From assembly GCA_034432655.1 (NCBI GenBank), contig DAOUBP010000067.1, positions 1 through 51,293 of the forward strand: a stretch of 51,293 bases of DNA, read 5' to 3'. The notes under the pieces are model-generated. The model was not told where the DNA came from. It saw only the letters and a list, made by a program, of their open reading frames with translations, and ran no database searches. Below, in pieces: positions 1-8,044 of the stretch; the stretch's first letter is position 1; each line of letters opens with the position of its first letter. Position numbers and translations under genes: made by a program. This stretch comes from DAOUBP01 sp034432655 (GTDB lineage: Bacteria; Chloroflexota; Anaerolineae; CG2-30-64-16).

Positions 1-314
1 GAGCTATCGGGTTTTCCTACAGAGGAAGCGGCGCGCCTAACACAATCGAACTCAAGCTGTTCCGCAAACCTGACGAGAACGGCAGGAGCGCTATCTTTGG
101 TGTGGTGTGGAACCACGCGACAAATACAGGCGATTGGAGATCCCTCGAAGCGCCCTATAGCCTGTTTGTGTGTTGGCAGGATACCGGTTGTAAGCCAGGC
201 GAAGTTTTGGACCCGAATGAGGTCTGGAAGATTGACATTGCGATTGCCAACAAGGCCGGCGATATCCCCGGCAGTGGAACCGTGCTCATCGGCCCTATCA
301 AAGGCATCCCGTAG
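1..314 (+). CDS. C-terminus of a secreted protein with a CBM11-like jelly-roll domain (5' partial)
   Basis: The reading frame is open from base 3 to the stop at 312-314, giving 103 C-terminal residues; the start lies outside the window. The segment reads as a beta-sandwich, with GFSYRGSG, NTIELKL, VVWNHATNTGDW and, near the end, IDIAIANKAGDIPGSGTV. The order 'YRGSG...NTIELKL...W...L..PYSLF...W...I.IAI.NK.GD..GSGTV' is typical of the CBM11/CIA30-like carbohydrate-binding domains that end many bacterial glycoside hydrolases. The next gene starts 12 bases downstream and also encodes a secreted carbohydrate-active-like protein, so the two are probably co-transcribed. The catalytic part of this protein cannot be seen. 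The family call is by pattern only. Confidence 0.55.
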   Translation, partial: AIGFSYRGSGAPNTIELKLFRKPDENGRSAIFGVVWNHATNTGDWRSLEAPYSLFVCWQDTGCKPGEVLDPNEVWKIDIAIANKAGDIPGSGTVLIGPIKGIP

Positions 315-325
315 CGGAGGGTAAG

Positions 326-1774
326 ATGGATGCCCATGGCATCAGAGGGCAATGGATAGATCGCAGAAGCGCATATCTGGCAGTGCGGGCCTGCCTGGTT
401 GCGCTGTTGCTCTGCGGGCCGGCGCCGGCGGCTGTTGCCTCGGCCGATACGATATCGCGCCCGGCCGGCGGAAACGTCACTGCTGCTCCTGATTTCCTTG
501 ACACCGTAGCGCGCGACACCTGGACCTATCTCCGCTCCGACCCGGCCACCGCCCACCACCTCCCCTACAGTTGGTGGTCGCCCACCCTGCCCGGCGGCGA
601 CTATGCCAACCCGGCCGAGATCGGCCTGTATGCCCTGTCCTGGCTCGCCGCCTACGACCTGGCCCGCCCCTGGAGCCCTTCCTGGAACGAAACCGCCGCC
701 GAGGTGGGCGCAATTCTGGACCAACTGCGCGCCTGGCAGACCAGCTCCCAGACCTCCCAGCCCCACGGCCCCAACGCCTACCAGAACAGCGTTTTCTACC
801 AGTGGTACTGGATTTCCTGGGACCCGCCGGTCGTGGGGGCAAACGTGGGCGATAACCACCTGGTGCCTTCGGTGGACAATGCCTGGCTGGCCGCCGCCCT
901 CATCACCATCCGCGAGTACGCCGAGGCGCACGGCCACACCTTCCTGGCGCAAAAGGCGGACGCCATCCTGCGCGATATGGATTTCACCCTCTGGTACAAC
1001 CCGACGACGCATCGCTTCACCTGGGGGGCGGTGGAGAACCCGCAGGGCGGCGGGGAGGCGGACTATTACTCCAACGAGAACCGCATCATCAACTTTGTCG
1101 CCCGCGCCCTGGGGCACCTGGACGCCGAAGCGTTCCGCCTGAGTCTGGATGCGCTGGCAGGTCCTTCCGGCAGTTATGGCGACATCACGGTCGCGCGGAT
1201 GGCGTGGGACGGCTCCTACTTTACCTACGCTGCGCCGGCGCTCTTTATCCGGGAAATGGGCACGGGCTATGGCCGCGCTACGCTCCTTCCGGCGACGCAG
1301 GCGCAGATTGCCTATGCCCGCGACCAGGGCTATGCGGCCTGGGGGCTTTCGGATTGCTTCGACGTGGGAGGAGGCGGCTATGTGCAGCAGGGCGCGCCGC
1401 CGGCTGCCAGCCCCGACCCGCCGGAGAGCCGTCCCGGGCTGGTGACGCCCCACGCGGCCGGCCTGGCGCTGATCACGCCGCTGGCGTCGGAGGCCATCAC
1501 CAACCTGCAGACGCTTTCAGCCACGTTTTCCTGCGCCTACGCGCCCGGCTATGGCTTCCGCGATGCAGTGATGACCCGTCCGGGCGACGCCGATTATGGC
1601 CGGTGCAGCGACCGCTACAGTGCCCTGGCGCAGGAGTGGCTGTTCCTGGGCCTGGTCAACCGCGAGACCGGCTTCGTCTGGCGCTACTTTTACCGCGATG
1701 CCGGTGTGCTGGGGGCGCACATCGAGATGTACGGCGGGGCGCGGGTCTACCTGCCGCTGGTACTGAGGCGGTAG
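326..1774 (+). CDS. Secreted glycoamylase-like (alpha/alpha-barrel) protein with a YLPLVLRR tail
   Basis: 482 residues. ATG at 326 follows a GGAGGG Shine-Dalgarno. Residues ~15-42 form a signal peptide (hydrophobic AYLAVRACLVALLLCGP, cleavage near AVASA). The body has the order seen in the glycoamylase-like PF10091/DUF3131 families: PAEIGLYALSWLAAYDL, SVDNAWLAAALI, WDGSYFTYAAPALF, AWGLSDC, VTPHAAGLAL, YGFRDAV and a final AQEWLFLGL. Members include beta-1,2-glucanases and uncharacterised proteins, so the substrate cannot be assigned. The last residues, VYLPLVLRR, form a short hydrophobic tail with terminal arginines, which I associate with exported Chloroflexota proteins (from memory, not a search). 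It is probably exported and acts on an external glycan together with the upstream CBM-like protein. Confidence 0.6.
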   Translation: MDAHGIRGQWIDRRSAYLAVRACLVALLLCGPAPAAVASADTISRPAGGNVTAAPDFLDTVARDTWTYLRSDPATAHHLPYSWWSPTLPGGDYANPAEIGLYALSWLAAYDLARPWSPSWNETAAEVGAILDQLRAWQTSSQTSQPHGPNAYQNSVFYQWYWISWDPPVVGANVGDNHLVPSVDNAWLAAALITIREYAEAHGHTFLAQKADAILRDMDFTLWYNPTTHRFTWGAVENPQGGGEADYYSNENRIINFVARALGHLDAEAFRLSLDALAGPSGSYGDITVARMAWDGSYFTYAAPALFIREMGTGYGRATLLPATQAQIAYARDQGYAAWGLSDCFDVGGGGYVQQGAPPAASPDPPESRPGLVTPHAAGLALITPLASEAITNLQTLSATFSCAYAPGYGFRDAVMTRPGDADYGRCSDRYSALAQEWLFLGLVNRETGFVWRYFYRDAGVLGAHIEMYGGARVYLPLVLRR

Positions 1775-1830
1775 GGAAATCTGAAAGGATCGTGCAGGCT
1801 TCAGGTGACCGTCAGCCAACTCCCGCCTGG

Positions 1831-2685
1831 TCAGAGGTTGGTCTCCGCCAGGAACGCGGTCACGACCGCCATGTAGCGCGCGAACTGTTCGCGCCGGATG
1901 TTGTGCCCGGCGCCCGCGATATGGACAACGCGCACCTGAGGCAGCAGAGCCTGCAAGGCCGCACTGGCTTCCGGGGTTACCAGCCCGCCCTTATCCGGGT
2001 CGGCCGTGATCAGCAATACGGGGCAACGGATCTGACTGATCACCGCCGGCCAGTCCACCACTTGCGACTTGCCCCGGCTGAGCACACGGAAGCTGAGCCG
2101 TAGTTTCGAGTCAGCCCAAGGGCCCAGCTCTGCCTCGGACCAGGTGGGCGATTGCTGGCGAGCATAGGCGATCAGCTCTTCGCGCGTCTTGCGCTTCACA
2201 TCCATGATCCAGTCCGCGAAGTTGGCGCGGCGGCGGACAGGTTTTCCCTCCGCCGGGGGCATCCAGAAGGGAGGCGGATCCTCCAACAGGATCGCCCGCA
2301 CCAGGCCAGGATGGAGGCCGGCCAGCGCCAGGGCGGTCGTTGCACCCATGGAGTGGCCGAGCACGGCCGGCCGCTCCAGGCCCAACCCCGCGATGACGCC
2401 GGCCAGGTCGCCCGCGTGCTCGGCCGGACCGTAGCCGCGTTTCGGCGCGTCCGACCGGCCGTGGCCGCGCGCATCCATCATGATCACGTCGTAGTCGGCA
2501 GCCAGCCGTTCGGCGACGGGCGTCCAACACAGGCCGTCGTCGGAGAAGCCGTGCGCCAGCACCAGGGGCGGTCTTTTGCCCCCTGTGCGCTGCGCCAGCA
2601 CCAGGGGCGGTCTTTTGCCCCCTGTGCGCGTGTAATGTAGCGTGAGCCCGTTTACCTTAATGTCGCCGGCTTGCCAGAAACTCAT
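1831..2685 (-). CDS. Alpha/beta hydrolase carrying an in-frame 13-residue tandem duplication
   Basis: 284 residues, ATG at 2685 preceded by a GGAAGAGGA Shine-Dalgarno. The alpha/beta-hydrolase fold is clear: oxyanion-hole motif LVLAHGFSDDG, nucleophile elbow GHSMGA, acid region in LLITADPDKGG and catalytic histidine in GAGHNIRRE. Such proteins are esterases, lactonases, haloperoxidase-like or C-C hydrolases; the substrate cannot be told. The N-terminus contains TGGKRPPLVLAQ directly followed by RTGGKRPPLVLAHG, the product of a perfect 39-bp tandem repeat at 2552-2629. The second copy retains the HG motif, so the protein may be functional with an enlarged loop ahead of the oxyanion hole. It ends 56 bases from the convergent glycoamylase-like gene. 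It lies 26 bases after the RACo-like gene on the same strand and may share its transcript. Confidence 0.85.
   Translation of the reverse strand: MSFWQAGDIKVNGLTLHYTRTGGKRPPLVLAQRTGGKRPPLVLAHGFSDDGLCWTPVAERLAADYDVIMMDARGHGRSDAPKRGYGPAEHAGDLAGVIAGLGLERPAVLGHSMGATTALALAGLHPGLVRAILLEDPPPFWMPPAEGKPVRRRANFADWIMDVKRKTREELIAYARQQSPTWSEAELGPWADSKLRLSFRVLSRGKSQVVDWPAVISQIRCPVLLITADPDKGGLVTPEASAALQALLPQVRVVHIAGAGHNIRREQFARYMAVVTAFLAETNL
2552..2629. repeat. Perfect 39-bp tandem duplication inside the alpha/beta hydrolase
   Basis: Bases 2552-2590 and 2591-2629 are identical (unit begins TGCGCCAGCACC, ends CCCCCTGTGCGC). The length is 13 codons, so the frame is kept. Zero divergence between copies means a recent slippage event or an assembly artefact. 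Confidence 0.95.
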
Positions 2686-2711
2686 GTTCCTCTTCCTTCA
2701 AGGATAGATCT

Positions 2712-4559
2712 CTACCCCTGATCCAATCGCGCGTTAAGATACATCGCCTCCGCGAAATTCCGCATGAAGCGGGGCGTGCGCGCCAGCTCCAGGTAGCGCA
2801 CCCGATCGGCGATCTCGGCCGCGCGCCGGCGCTGAACGCGGGAGATCAGCGCCAGCCGCGCGCCCGTGCCCGCGGCATTGCCCACCTGCACGACGCGCGC
2901 CCGCGGCACCGGCGGCAACAGGCCGATGGTCAGCGCGCTCTCCACGTCAATGTAGGTGCCGAACGCGCCGGCGATGATCACCCGATCCAGGTCGGCCGGG
3001 CCGATGCCAGCATCCTGCAACAGCGTCTTGATCCCGCAGCGGATGGCGCCCTTGGCCAGTTGCAGCTCGCGGATGTCGTGTTGCGTGACGAAGATCGGCC
3101 GGCCGTTGCCTGTCGCGGTCCCATCTGCGATGACGAAGGCCGGGTCCCCCTCGATCATGTGCACGCCCGGCCCGGCCAGCGTCCCGCGCCGATCCAGCAG
3201 CCCGGCCAGCCGCAACTGCGCCATGACGTCCAGGATCCCCGACCCGCACAGCCCCACCGGCGGCACGTCCCCGATCGTCTTGTACGCCACCCGGCCATCT
3301 TCGGCGATCTGCACCCGCTCGATGGCGCCGGCCGCGGCGCGCATGCCGAAGGTGATGTGCGCGCCCTCGAACGCCGGCCCGGACGCGCACGACAGGCTGG
3401 TGAGCCGGCCGCGGTGCGCCAGGCAGATCTCGGTGTTGGTGCCGATGTCGAGCGCCAGGATGGTGTCGGTCGCGTCGGCCAGGTCGGTCGCGCAGCACCC
3501 TGCAAGGGTCGCCAACAGCATGGCCACATGGTCTGCGCCCACATATCCGGCGATGTTCGGGAGCAGATGGACGTACGCGCCCGGCGCCAGCCGCAGGCCC
3601 ACATCGCGCGCTTTCACGTCCACCGCGGCCCGCACGGCCGGCACGTAGGGCGCGGCCGCCAGTTGCGCCACCGGCAGCCGCAGGAAGAGGTGGTGGATGG
3701 CCGTGTTGCCCACCACGACAGCGTCCACGATGTCGGCCGGCCGCGCATTTGCCTCGGCGCACAGGTCGGCCACGAGCCGGTTCAGGCCGTCGGCGAGCAG
3801 GGCTTGCAGCGTTGCGGCCTCTTCCGGCCCTTTGCCGGCATAGGCCAGCCGGGCAATCACATCCTCGCCATAGGCGATCTGCGGGTTCATGGCGCCCTGC
3901 GCCGCTACTGTCCGGCCCGTCGCCAGGTCCACCAGGTAGGCGGCGATCTTGGTGGTGCCGATGTCTACGGCCAGGCCCAGCCAGGCCGCGTCGGCCGGCG
4001 CCACGTGGATGATCTCGCGGCCGCGCAGGGTGACGCGGGCCCGCCAGCCTAGGCGGCGCAGCTCGACCGATGCGTGGCGGGCGACCTCCAGATCGGTCAG
4101 TTCGGCCTCGCTGCCGGTGGCCGCGGCGACCGCCTCGCACAGGCGCCGGTCGTCCGCGCGCAGGTCGTCGAGGGTGGGCGCCGCGATCTCGACCAGGCAG
4201 GCGCTCACGGCCGGCGCGATCTCGACTGACGTCTCCAGGCCCTCGACCTGGGTGCGCTGCGGCGCGGTGAGCGACTCGGCCGGCACGTGCACGCGGCAAT
4301 CGCTCAGCGGCGCGGCCAGGCAGGCCAGGCGGTAGCCCTGGGCCAGCTCCGCGGCCGAGAGCCGGGCCTCTTCCCGCGCGGTGATGGGGGTCAGCTTGCC
4401 CGCGACCAGCTGCACCTTGCAGCGGCCGCAGGAGCCGTGCCCGCCGCAGACGCTGGCCAGGTCCACGCCCAGGCTGCGCGCCGCGTCGAGCAAGGTGCCG
4501 CCTGCGGGGCATGGCCCGCGGCGGCCGATGGGTTGGAAATCAACGGCGAGAGTCACCAC
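2712..4559 (-). CDS. RACo-like 2Fe-2S / ASKHA-domain protein (corrinoid-protein reductive activator family, DUF4445)
   Basis: 615 residues, GTG start at 4559. Residues ~1-90 are a plant-type 2Fe-2S ferredoxin domain (CGGHGSCGRCKV plus a later Cys in RLACLA). The rest is an ASKHA ATPase fold: GLAVDIGTTKIAAYLVDL, VVVGNTAIHHLFL, LALDIGTNTEICL, CASGPAFEGAHI, GLCGSGILDVMAQL, VIIAGAFGTYIDVE. Characterised relatives (RACo/AcsV, RamA) use ATP to reduce the Co(II) state of corrinoid proteins in acetogenesis, methylotrophy or O-demethylation. No corrinoid protein or methyltransferase is seen in the window, so the target is unknown. The gene follows the double thioredoxin by only 9 bases, which suggests co-transcription. 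Family assignment is firm; the role is inferred. Confidence 0.88.
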   Translation of the reverse strand: MVTLAVDFQPIGRRGPCPAGGTLLDAARSLGVDLASVCGGHGSCGRCKVQLVAGKLTPITAREEARLSAAELAQGYRLACLAAPLSDCRVHVPAESLTAPQRTQVEGLETSVEIAPAVSACLVEIAAPTLDDLRADDRRLCEAVAAATGSEAELTDLEVARHASVELRRLGWRARVTLRGREIIHVAPADAAWLGLAVDIGTTKIAAYLVDLATGRTVAAQGAMNPQIAYGEDVIARLAYAGKGPEEAATLQALLADGLNRLVADLCAEANARPADIVDAVVVGNTAIHHLFLRLPVAQLAAAPYVPAVRAAVDVKARDVGLRLAPGAYVHLLPNIAGYVGADHVAMLLATLAGCCATDLADATDTILALDIGTNTEICLAHRGRLTSLSCASGPAFEGAHITFGMRAAAGAIERVQIAEDGRVAYKTIGDVPPVGLCGSGILDVMAQLRLAGLLDRRGTLAGPGVHMIEGDPAFVIADGTATGNGRPIFVTQHDIRELQLAKGAIRCGIKTLLQDAGIGPADLDRVIIAGAFGTYIDVESALTIGLLPPVPRARVVQVGNAAGTGARLALISRVQRRRAAEIADRVRYLELARTPRFMRNFAEAMYLNARLDQG

Positions 4560-4568
4560 CAGTGATCC

Positions 4569-5339
4569 TTATCCCACCTGCCGCGCCAGGCGTTGGCGTA
4601 AGACCTCGATTGGCTGGGCGCCCACGATCTGGTCTACCACTCTTCCGTTGCGAAAGATCAAAAGGGTGGGGATGCTCATGATGCCAAACCGGCCGGCTGT
4701 CTGCGGGTTTTCGTCCACATTCAGCTTCGCCACCACCGCCCGCCCTGCGAATTCGCGTGCCAGTTGGGCCACGGCCGGCGCGATCATCTTGCACGGTCCA
4801 CACCAGTCCGCCCAGAAATCCACCAGCACAGGCTGACGGCTGTTGCGTATCGTTTGGTCGAAGGTGGCATCGGTGAGGACGATCGGCTGGCCGGCGCCTT
4901 CGCCTGTACGCGGCGGTGCCGCTTCTGGCCTGGCACGCCCTGGCCCGGCGTGCGCCGAGGCCGCGTGTACGGGGACGCTGGGCCCAGATGGGGGGGCTGG
5001 CCGTGGGCCGCCGCGGGTCAAGTAGTCCAGCCACCCGATCAGCTCCCGCTCCCCGGCTGCACCGGCCCCGCGCGCCAGGAGCTGCCCATCCTTGAAAAAG
5101 AGCAGAGCCGGCAGCTGGTCCACCGCGTACCGCTGCACCAGGCCGGGCTCATCGGTGACGTTGATCTTCGCGATAAGGGCGCGGCCGGCGTAGGCCTTCG
5201 CCAGGCGCTCCAGCGCGGATGCCAGTTGCTCGCACGGTGCGCACTCACGGCGCCAGAAGACCAGGAGCACAGGAAGACCGGCCTGCAAGACGCGCGGCAG
5301 GTTGATTTCATTGGTGTGGATCGGAGCTTCGATGGGCAT
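4569..5339 (-). CDS. Tandem thioredoxin-domain protein
   Basis: 256 residues. I chose the ATG at 5339 (MPIEAPIH) because AGGAGG sits 5 bases upstream; an in-frame ATG 48 bases further upstream lacks this. Domain 1 (residues ~1-105) has the active-site-like CAPC in FWRRECAPCEQLASAL and the cis-Pro region QLPALLFFKDGQL. A proline/alanine-rich linker follows (~110-150). Domain 2 (~150-256) is a canonical thioredoxin with FWADWCGPCKMIAPAV and SIPTLLIFRNG. Two thioredoxin modules in one soluble chain suggest a disulfide reductase or redox relay. The RACo-like Fe-S protein lies directly downstream on the same strand, so thioredoxin-dependent maintenance of that protein or its target is conceivable but unproven. 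Confidence 0.9.
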   Translation of the reverse strand: MPIEAPIHTNEINLPRVLQAGLPVLLVFWRRECAPCEQLASALERLAKAYAGRALIAKINVTDEPGLVQRYAVDQLPALLFFKDGQLLARGAGAAGERELIGWLDYLTRGGPRPAPPSGPSVPVHAASAHAGPGRARPEAAPPRTGEGAGQPIVLTDATFDQTIRNSRQPVLVDFWADWCGPCKMIAPAVAQLAREFAGRAVVAKLNVDENPQTAGRFGIMSIPTLLIFRNGRVVDQIVGAQPIEVLRQRLARQVG

Positions 5340-5444
5340 GACGGCCTCCTGGATGTTGGGTTGTGACATGCGCTGTCCAGCACCCATGATACCATGAGAT
5401 GTTCCGCAAGGGGAAAGACAGACCTGTTTGGGCTGGCTTGGAAC

Positions 5445-5473
5445 TTGTTTCCTGTCCCCTCCTGAGTTATCAT
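5445..5473 (+). promoter_or_regulatory. Candidate sigma70 promoter of the CcmC-like/nnr pair
   Basis: TTGTTT at 5445-5450, 17-bp spacer, TATCAT at 5468-5473. Predicted start of transcription near 5480, about 26 bases before the ATG at 5506. Matches by eye only. Confidence 0.45.
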
Positions 5474-5505
5474 GTTTTCATATCAATGGCGGAGCAAGCA
5501 AGAAG

Positions 5506-6150
5506 ATGGTTAGATTCTCCCGGTCTTTCTGGCTTCTTCTGGGTGTATGCATCTTGGCGGCGGCTCTCATCTTGCTGTTGATGCCGGCCGAAAAGACCCT
5601 GGGCCAGGTGGTTAAGATCGTGTATTTGCACGGTGCTTTGAGCCGTGCCGGGATGGCGGGCCTGGTGGCAGCTGGCGCCACCGGGTTGGCATATCTGATC
5701 CGACGGAGGCCTGGGCTGCTCCGGTGGACGCAGGGGCTGTTGCTCAGTGGCTGGGGTTTCTGGGTTGCGCATTTTGTCGTCAGCATGCCCGCTACCCGGC
5801 TGACCTGGGGGCCGTGGGTGGCCTGGGGCGAGCCGCGCGTGACGATGACGCTGCAACTGATGGCGGCAGGGTTGGTGGTTATCGTGATCACCCGGCTGTT
5901 GGGTGATGGCCGGTTCACCGCGTTGGCGGCCTTTTTGCTGGCCATTGCAGTGTGGGTGATGGCCGGCCGCACAGGGGTCATCCGGCATCCGTTGGACCCC
6001 ATCGGTACCTCCCCCTCGACCTTGTTGCGGCTGGTCTATCTGGCGTTGCTGATCCCGGTGGTCAGCAGCATGGTGTTGGTTGCCGGACGGCTTGCTCACA
6101 GCGCCTGTGCGGCGAGTGACTTTTCGATGTATGAAGGGGGCGAACTGTGA
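5506..6150 (+). CDS. Six-helix CcmC/CcsA-like membrane protein
   Basis: 214 residues. ATG at 5506 with GGAG 11 bases upstream. Six hydrophobic segments are visible (about 8-26, 38-65, 76-94, 112-130, 138-154, 174-195). Three features recall the cytochrome c assembly family: KIVYLHGALSR (H42) in the place of the 'IFYxHVP' histidine, WGPWVAWGEPR (101-111) in the place of the 'WGTWWVWDxR' tryptophan-rich loop, and GVIRHPLDPIG (H161) in the place of the second haem-ligand histidine. Both candidate axial histidines and the W-rich loop therefore survive in a short version. It could be a haem-handling protein, but no other cytochrome c maturation genes are in the window. The next gene overlaps it by four bases. 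Confidence 0.5.
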   Translation: MVRFSRSFWLLLGVCILAAALILLLMPAEKTLGQVVKIVYLHGALSRAGMAGLVAAGATGLAYLIRRRPGLLRWTQGLLLSGWGFWVAHFVVSMPATRLTWGPWVAWGEPRVTMTLQLMAAGLVVIVITRLLGDGRFTALAAFLLAIAVWVMAGRTGVIRHPLDPIGTSPSTLLRLVYLALLIPVVSSMVLVAGRLAHSACAASDFSMYEGGEL

Positions 6151-7964
6151 AACTGGTTAATGTGGAAGAAATGCGCCGGATCGAACAGGCGACGGACGCA
6201 TCCGGTCACTCCTATGCGGCCATGATGGAACAGGCCGGTCAAAATGTCGCCAGGATTGCCATGGGGCTGCAACTCATTCATCCCGATGAAAATGTGCTGA
6301 TCCTGGTCGGGCCGGGCAATAACGGCGGTGATGGGTTGGTGGCGGCCCGTGCTTTGCGCGAGGCAGGGTGCGATGTCACCCTCTACATCTGGAAGCGGGA
6401 CATCAAGGGGGATGAGAACTTCCGGCAGCTCAAGCGCAAGCGCCGCGGGCTGGCCATTTTATGGGCCGACAACGACAGCGATTTCTCCAAGCTGCGCCAG
6501 GAACTCAGGCAGGCCGAGCTAGTGATTGATGCGTTGCTCGGGACTGGGATCGAGCGTCCCATCCAGGGCCGGCTGGCCGAACTGATGCAGGTAGTGAAAG
6601 AAGAGATACTTGCCCGCCGTCAGGAATCTTCCATGGAAGAAGACGGGCGCGCGCTATTTGGCCTGCCGCGCTTCCCCTTGATGGAGGCCCAGCTGCTGGG
6701 CATGCCCTTGCCGGAAGCACAGAATGAGTCCTTCGCGGACAACCGCCTGAAGGATGACGAGGGCGAAGATGACCCGGACACAGATCCGGACTGGGACCTG
6801 GATGACGATGAGTTCGATGACAATTGGGAGGAGGAAGGTGAAATGCCGCCTCCGCCCTGGCCGGAGCTGCCGGTGCTGGCGGTGGACTGCCCCAGCGGGC
6901 TCAATTGTGACACGGGCGCCCTGGACCCGGCCACGATTCCTGCGGATGTAACGGTTACCTTTGCTTTTCCCAAGTGGGGACAATTGCAGTATCCCGGTGC
7001 AGGTGCCTGTGGCCTGTTGAGTGTCGCCGACATCGGGGTGCCGCCGGAACTGGCCCAGGACATTCAGGTCGAACTGGTGGAATACGGTTTCATCCGTCGT
7101 TGGTTGCCGGGAAGGCCTGCCGATGCCCATAAAGGCACTTTCGGCCGTGTGATGATTGTGGCCGGTTCCACCTGGTATCCGGGTGCTGCGCTGCTCAGCG
7201 GACATGCTGCTGCCCGCGCCGGTGCCGGCCTGGTGACGCTGGCGGTGCCTTCGGCTTTGCAACCGGCTTTGATTGCCGCATCACTGGAGACCACCTGGCT
7301 GCCGTTGCCCGGGCCGGAAGGGACGCACACTGCTGCCGGGGTGCCTGTCTTGCGGGATCATCTGATCGGCTATGATGCGCTGTTAGTGGGGCCCGGCTTC
7401 AGCACGGCTGAGGCTGCGCGCGCGTTCATCGAGGCGCTGCTCGCGCCCGATGGGTTGGCCGTTGACCAGTGGCACGGACGCGTCGTTTTCGATGCCGACG
7501 CGTTGAACATCCTGGCCACCCTGCCCGATTGGCCGCGACGCCTGCCGGCTGGCAGCATTCTGACCCCACATCCCGGTGAGATGGCCCGCCTGATCGGCGC
7601 GACAGCGGCGGAGGTGAACGGCCGCCGCATCGAGACAGCACGGCGTTGGGCGGCCGATTGGGGGCACATTGTGCTGCTCAAAGGGCCACACACCGTGATT
7701 GCTGCGCCCGACGGTCGCACAGGGGTGCTGCCCTTTGCTGTGCCGACCCTGGCCACGGCCGGCAGCGGCGATGTGCTGGCCGGCGCCATTGCGGCGATGT
7801 TGGGCCAGGGGTTGCCGGCATTTGAGGCGGCGGTTGTCGGCGCGTATCTGCACGCCTATACCGGCACGATCCTGGGGCAAATCGTCGGTATGGCCGGGAT
7901 CGTGGCCGGAGACCTGGCCCGCCAGTTGCCGCAGGCATTGCGCAAATTGTACATGGGGGAATGA
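6147..7964 (+). CDS. nnr: Bifunctional NAD(P)H-hydrate epimerase / ADP-dependent NAD(P)H-hydrate dehydratase
   Basis: 605 residues. GTG start at 6147 overlaps the upstream stop (GTGA), so translation is probably coupled. It repairs NADHX/NADPHX, the damaged hydrated cofactors. The N-terminal YjeF_N epimerase domain has LVGPGNNGGDGLVAARAL (~53-70), LVIDALLGTG (~125-134) and VDCPSGLNCDTG (~246-257). The C-terminal ribokinase-like dehydratase has KGTFGRVMIVAGS, LTPHPGEMARLIG, LLKGPHTVIAAP and TAGSGDVLAGAI with the catalytic GSGD. It is about 100 residues longer than usual because of an insert at ~151-240 inside the epimerase domain. The core of that insert (203-232) is almost entirely Asp/Glu. 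Function is confident; the role of the insert is unknown. Confidence 0.93.
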   Translation: MKLVNVEEMRRIEQATDASGHSYAAMMEQAGQNVARIAMGLQLIHPDENVLILVGPGNNGGDGLVAARALREAGCDVTLYIWKRDIKGDENFRQLKRKRRGLAILWADNDSDFSKLRQELRQAELVIDALLGTGIERPIQGRLAELMQVVKEEILARRQESSMEEDGRALFGLPRFPLMEAQLLGMPLPEAQNESFADNRLKDDEGEDDPDTDPDWDLDDDEFDDNWEEEGEMPPPPWPELPVLAVDCPSGLNCDTGALDPATIPADVTVTFAFPKWGQLQYPGAGACGLLSVADIGVPPELAQDIQVELVEYGFIRRWLPGRPADAHKGTFGRVMIVAGSTWYPGAALLSGHAAARAGAGLVTLAVPSALQPALIAASLETTWLPLPGPEGTHTAAGVPVLRDHLIGYDALLVGPGFSTAEAARAFIEALLAPDGLAVDQWHGRVVFDADALNILATLPDWPRRLPAGSILTPHPGEMARLIGATAAEVNGRRIETARRWAADWGHIVLLKGPHTVIAAPDGRTGVLPFAVPTLATAGSGDVLAGAIAAMLGQGLPAFEAAVVGAYLHAYTGTILGQIVGMAGIVAGDLARQLPQALRKLYMGE

Positions 7965-7976
7965 TTTGAGGGCACA

Positions 7977-8017
7977 AAAGAAGCGTTGGAAACGCAGCAC
8001 GCTTCCAACGCTTCTTT
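7977..8017. terminator. Strong bidirectional terminator hairpin
   Basis: A perfect 15-bp inverted repeat (AAAGAAGCGTTGGAA at 7977-7991, complement at 8003-8017) with an 11-nt loop. A/T ends on both sides let it serve both nnr and the convergent ytxH-like gene. Confidence 0.9.
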
Positions 8018-8044
8018 GTTTGACCTGGCCCTGCCCGGCGCAAA

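Noticed and set aside
155..1453. Long open frame opposite the glycoamylase-like gene
   Set aside because: Arg/Gly/Pro-rich shadow frame with no motif; the plus-strand gene has a signal peptide and family motifs.
2947..4512. 521-codon open frame overlapping the RACo-like gene
   Set aside because: Arg/Gly/Ala-rich shadow without any domain; the ASKHA protein in the other frame is unmistakable.
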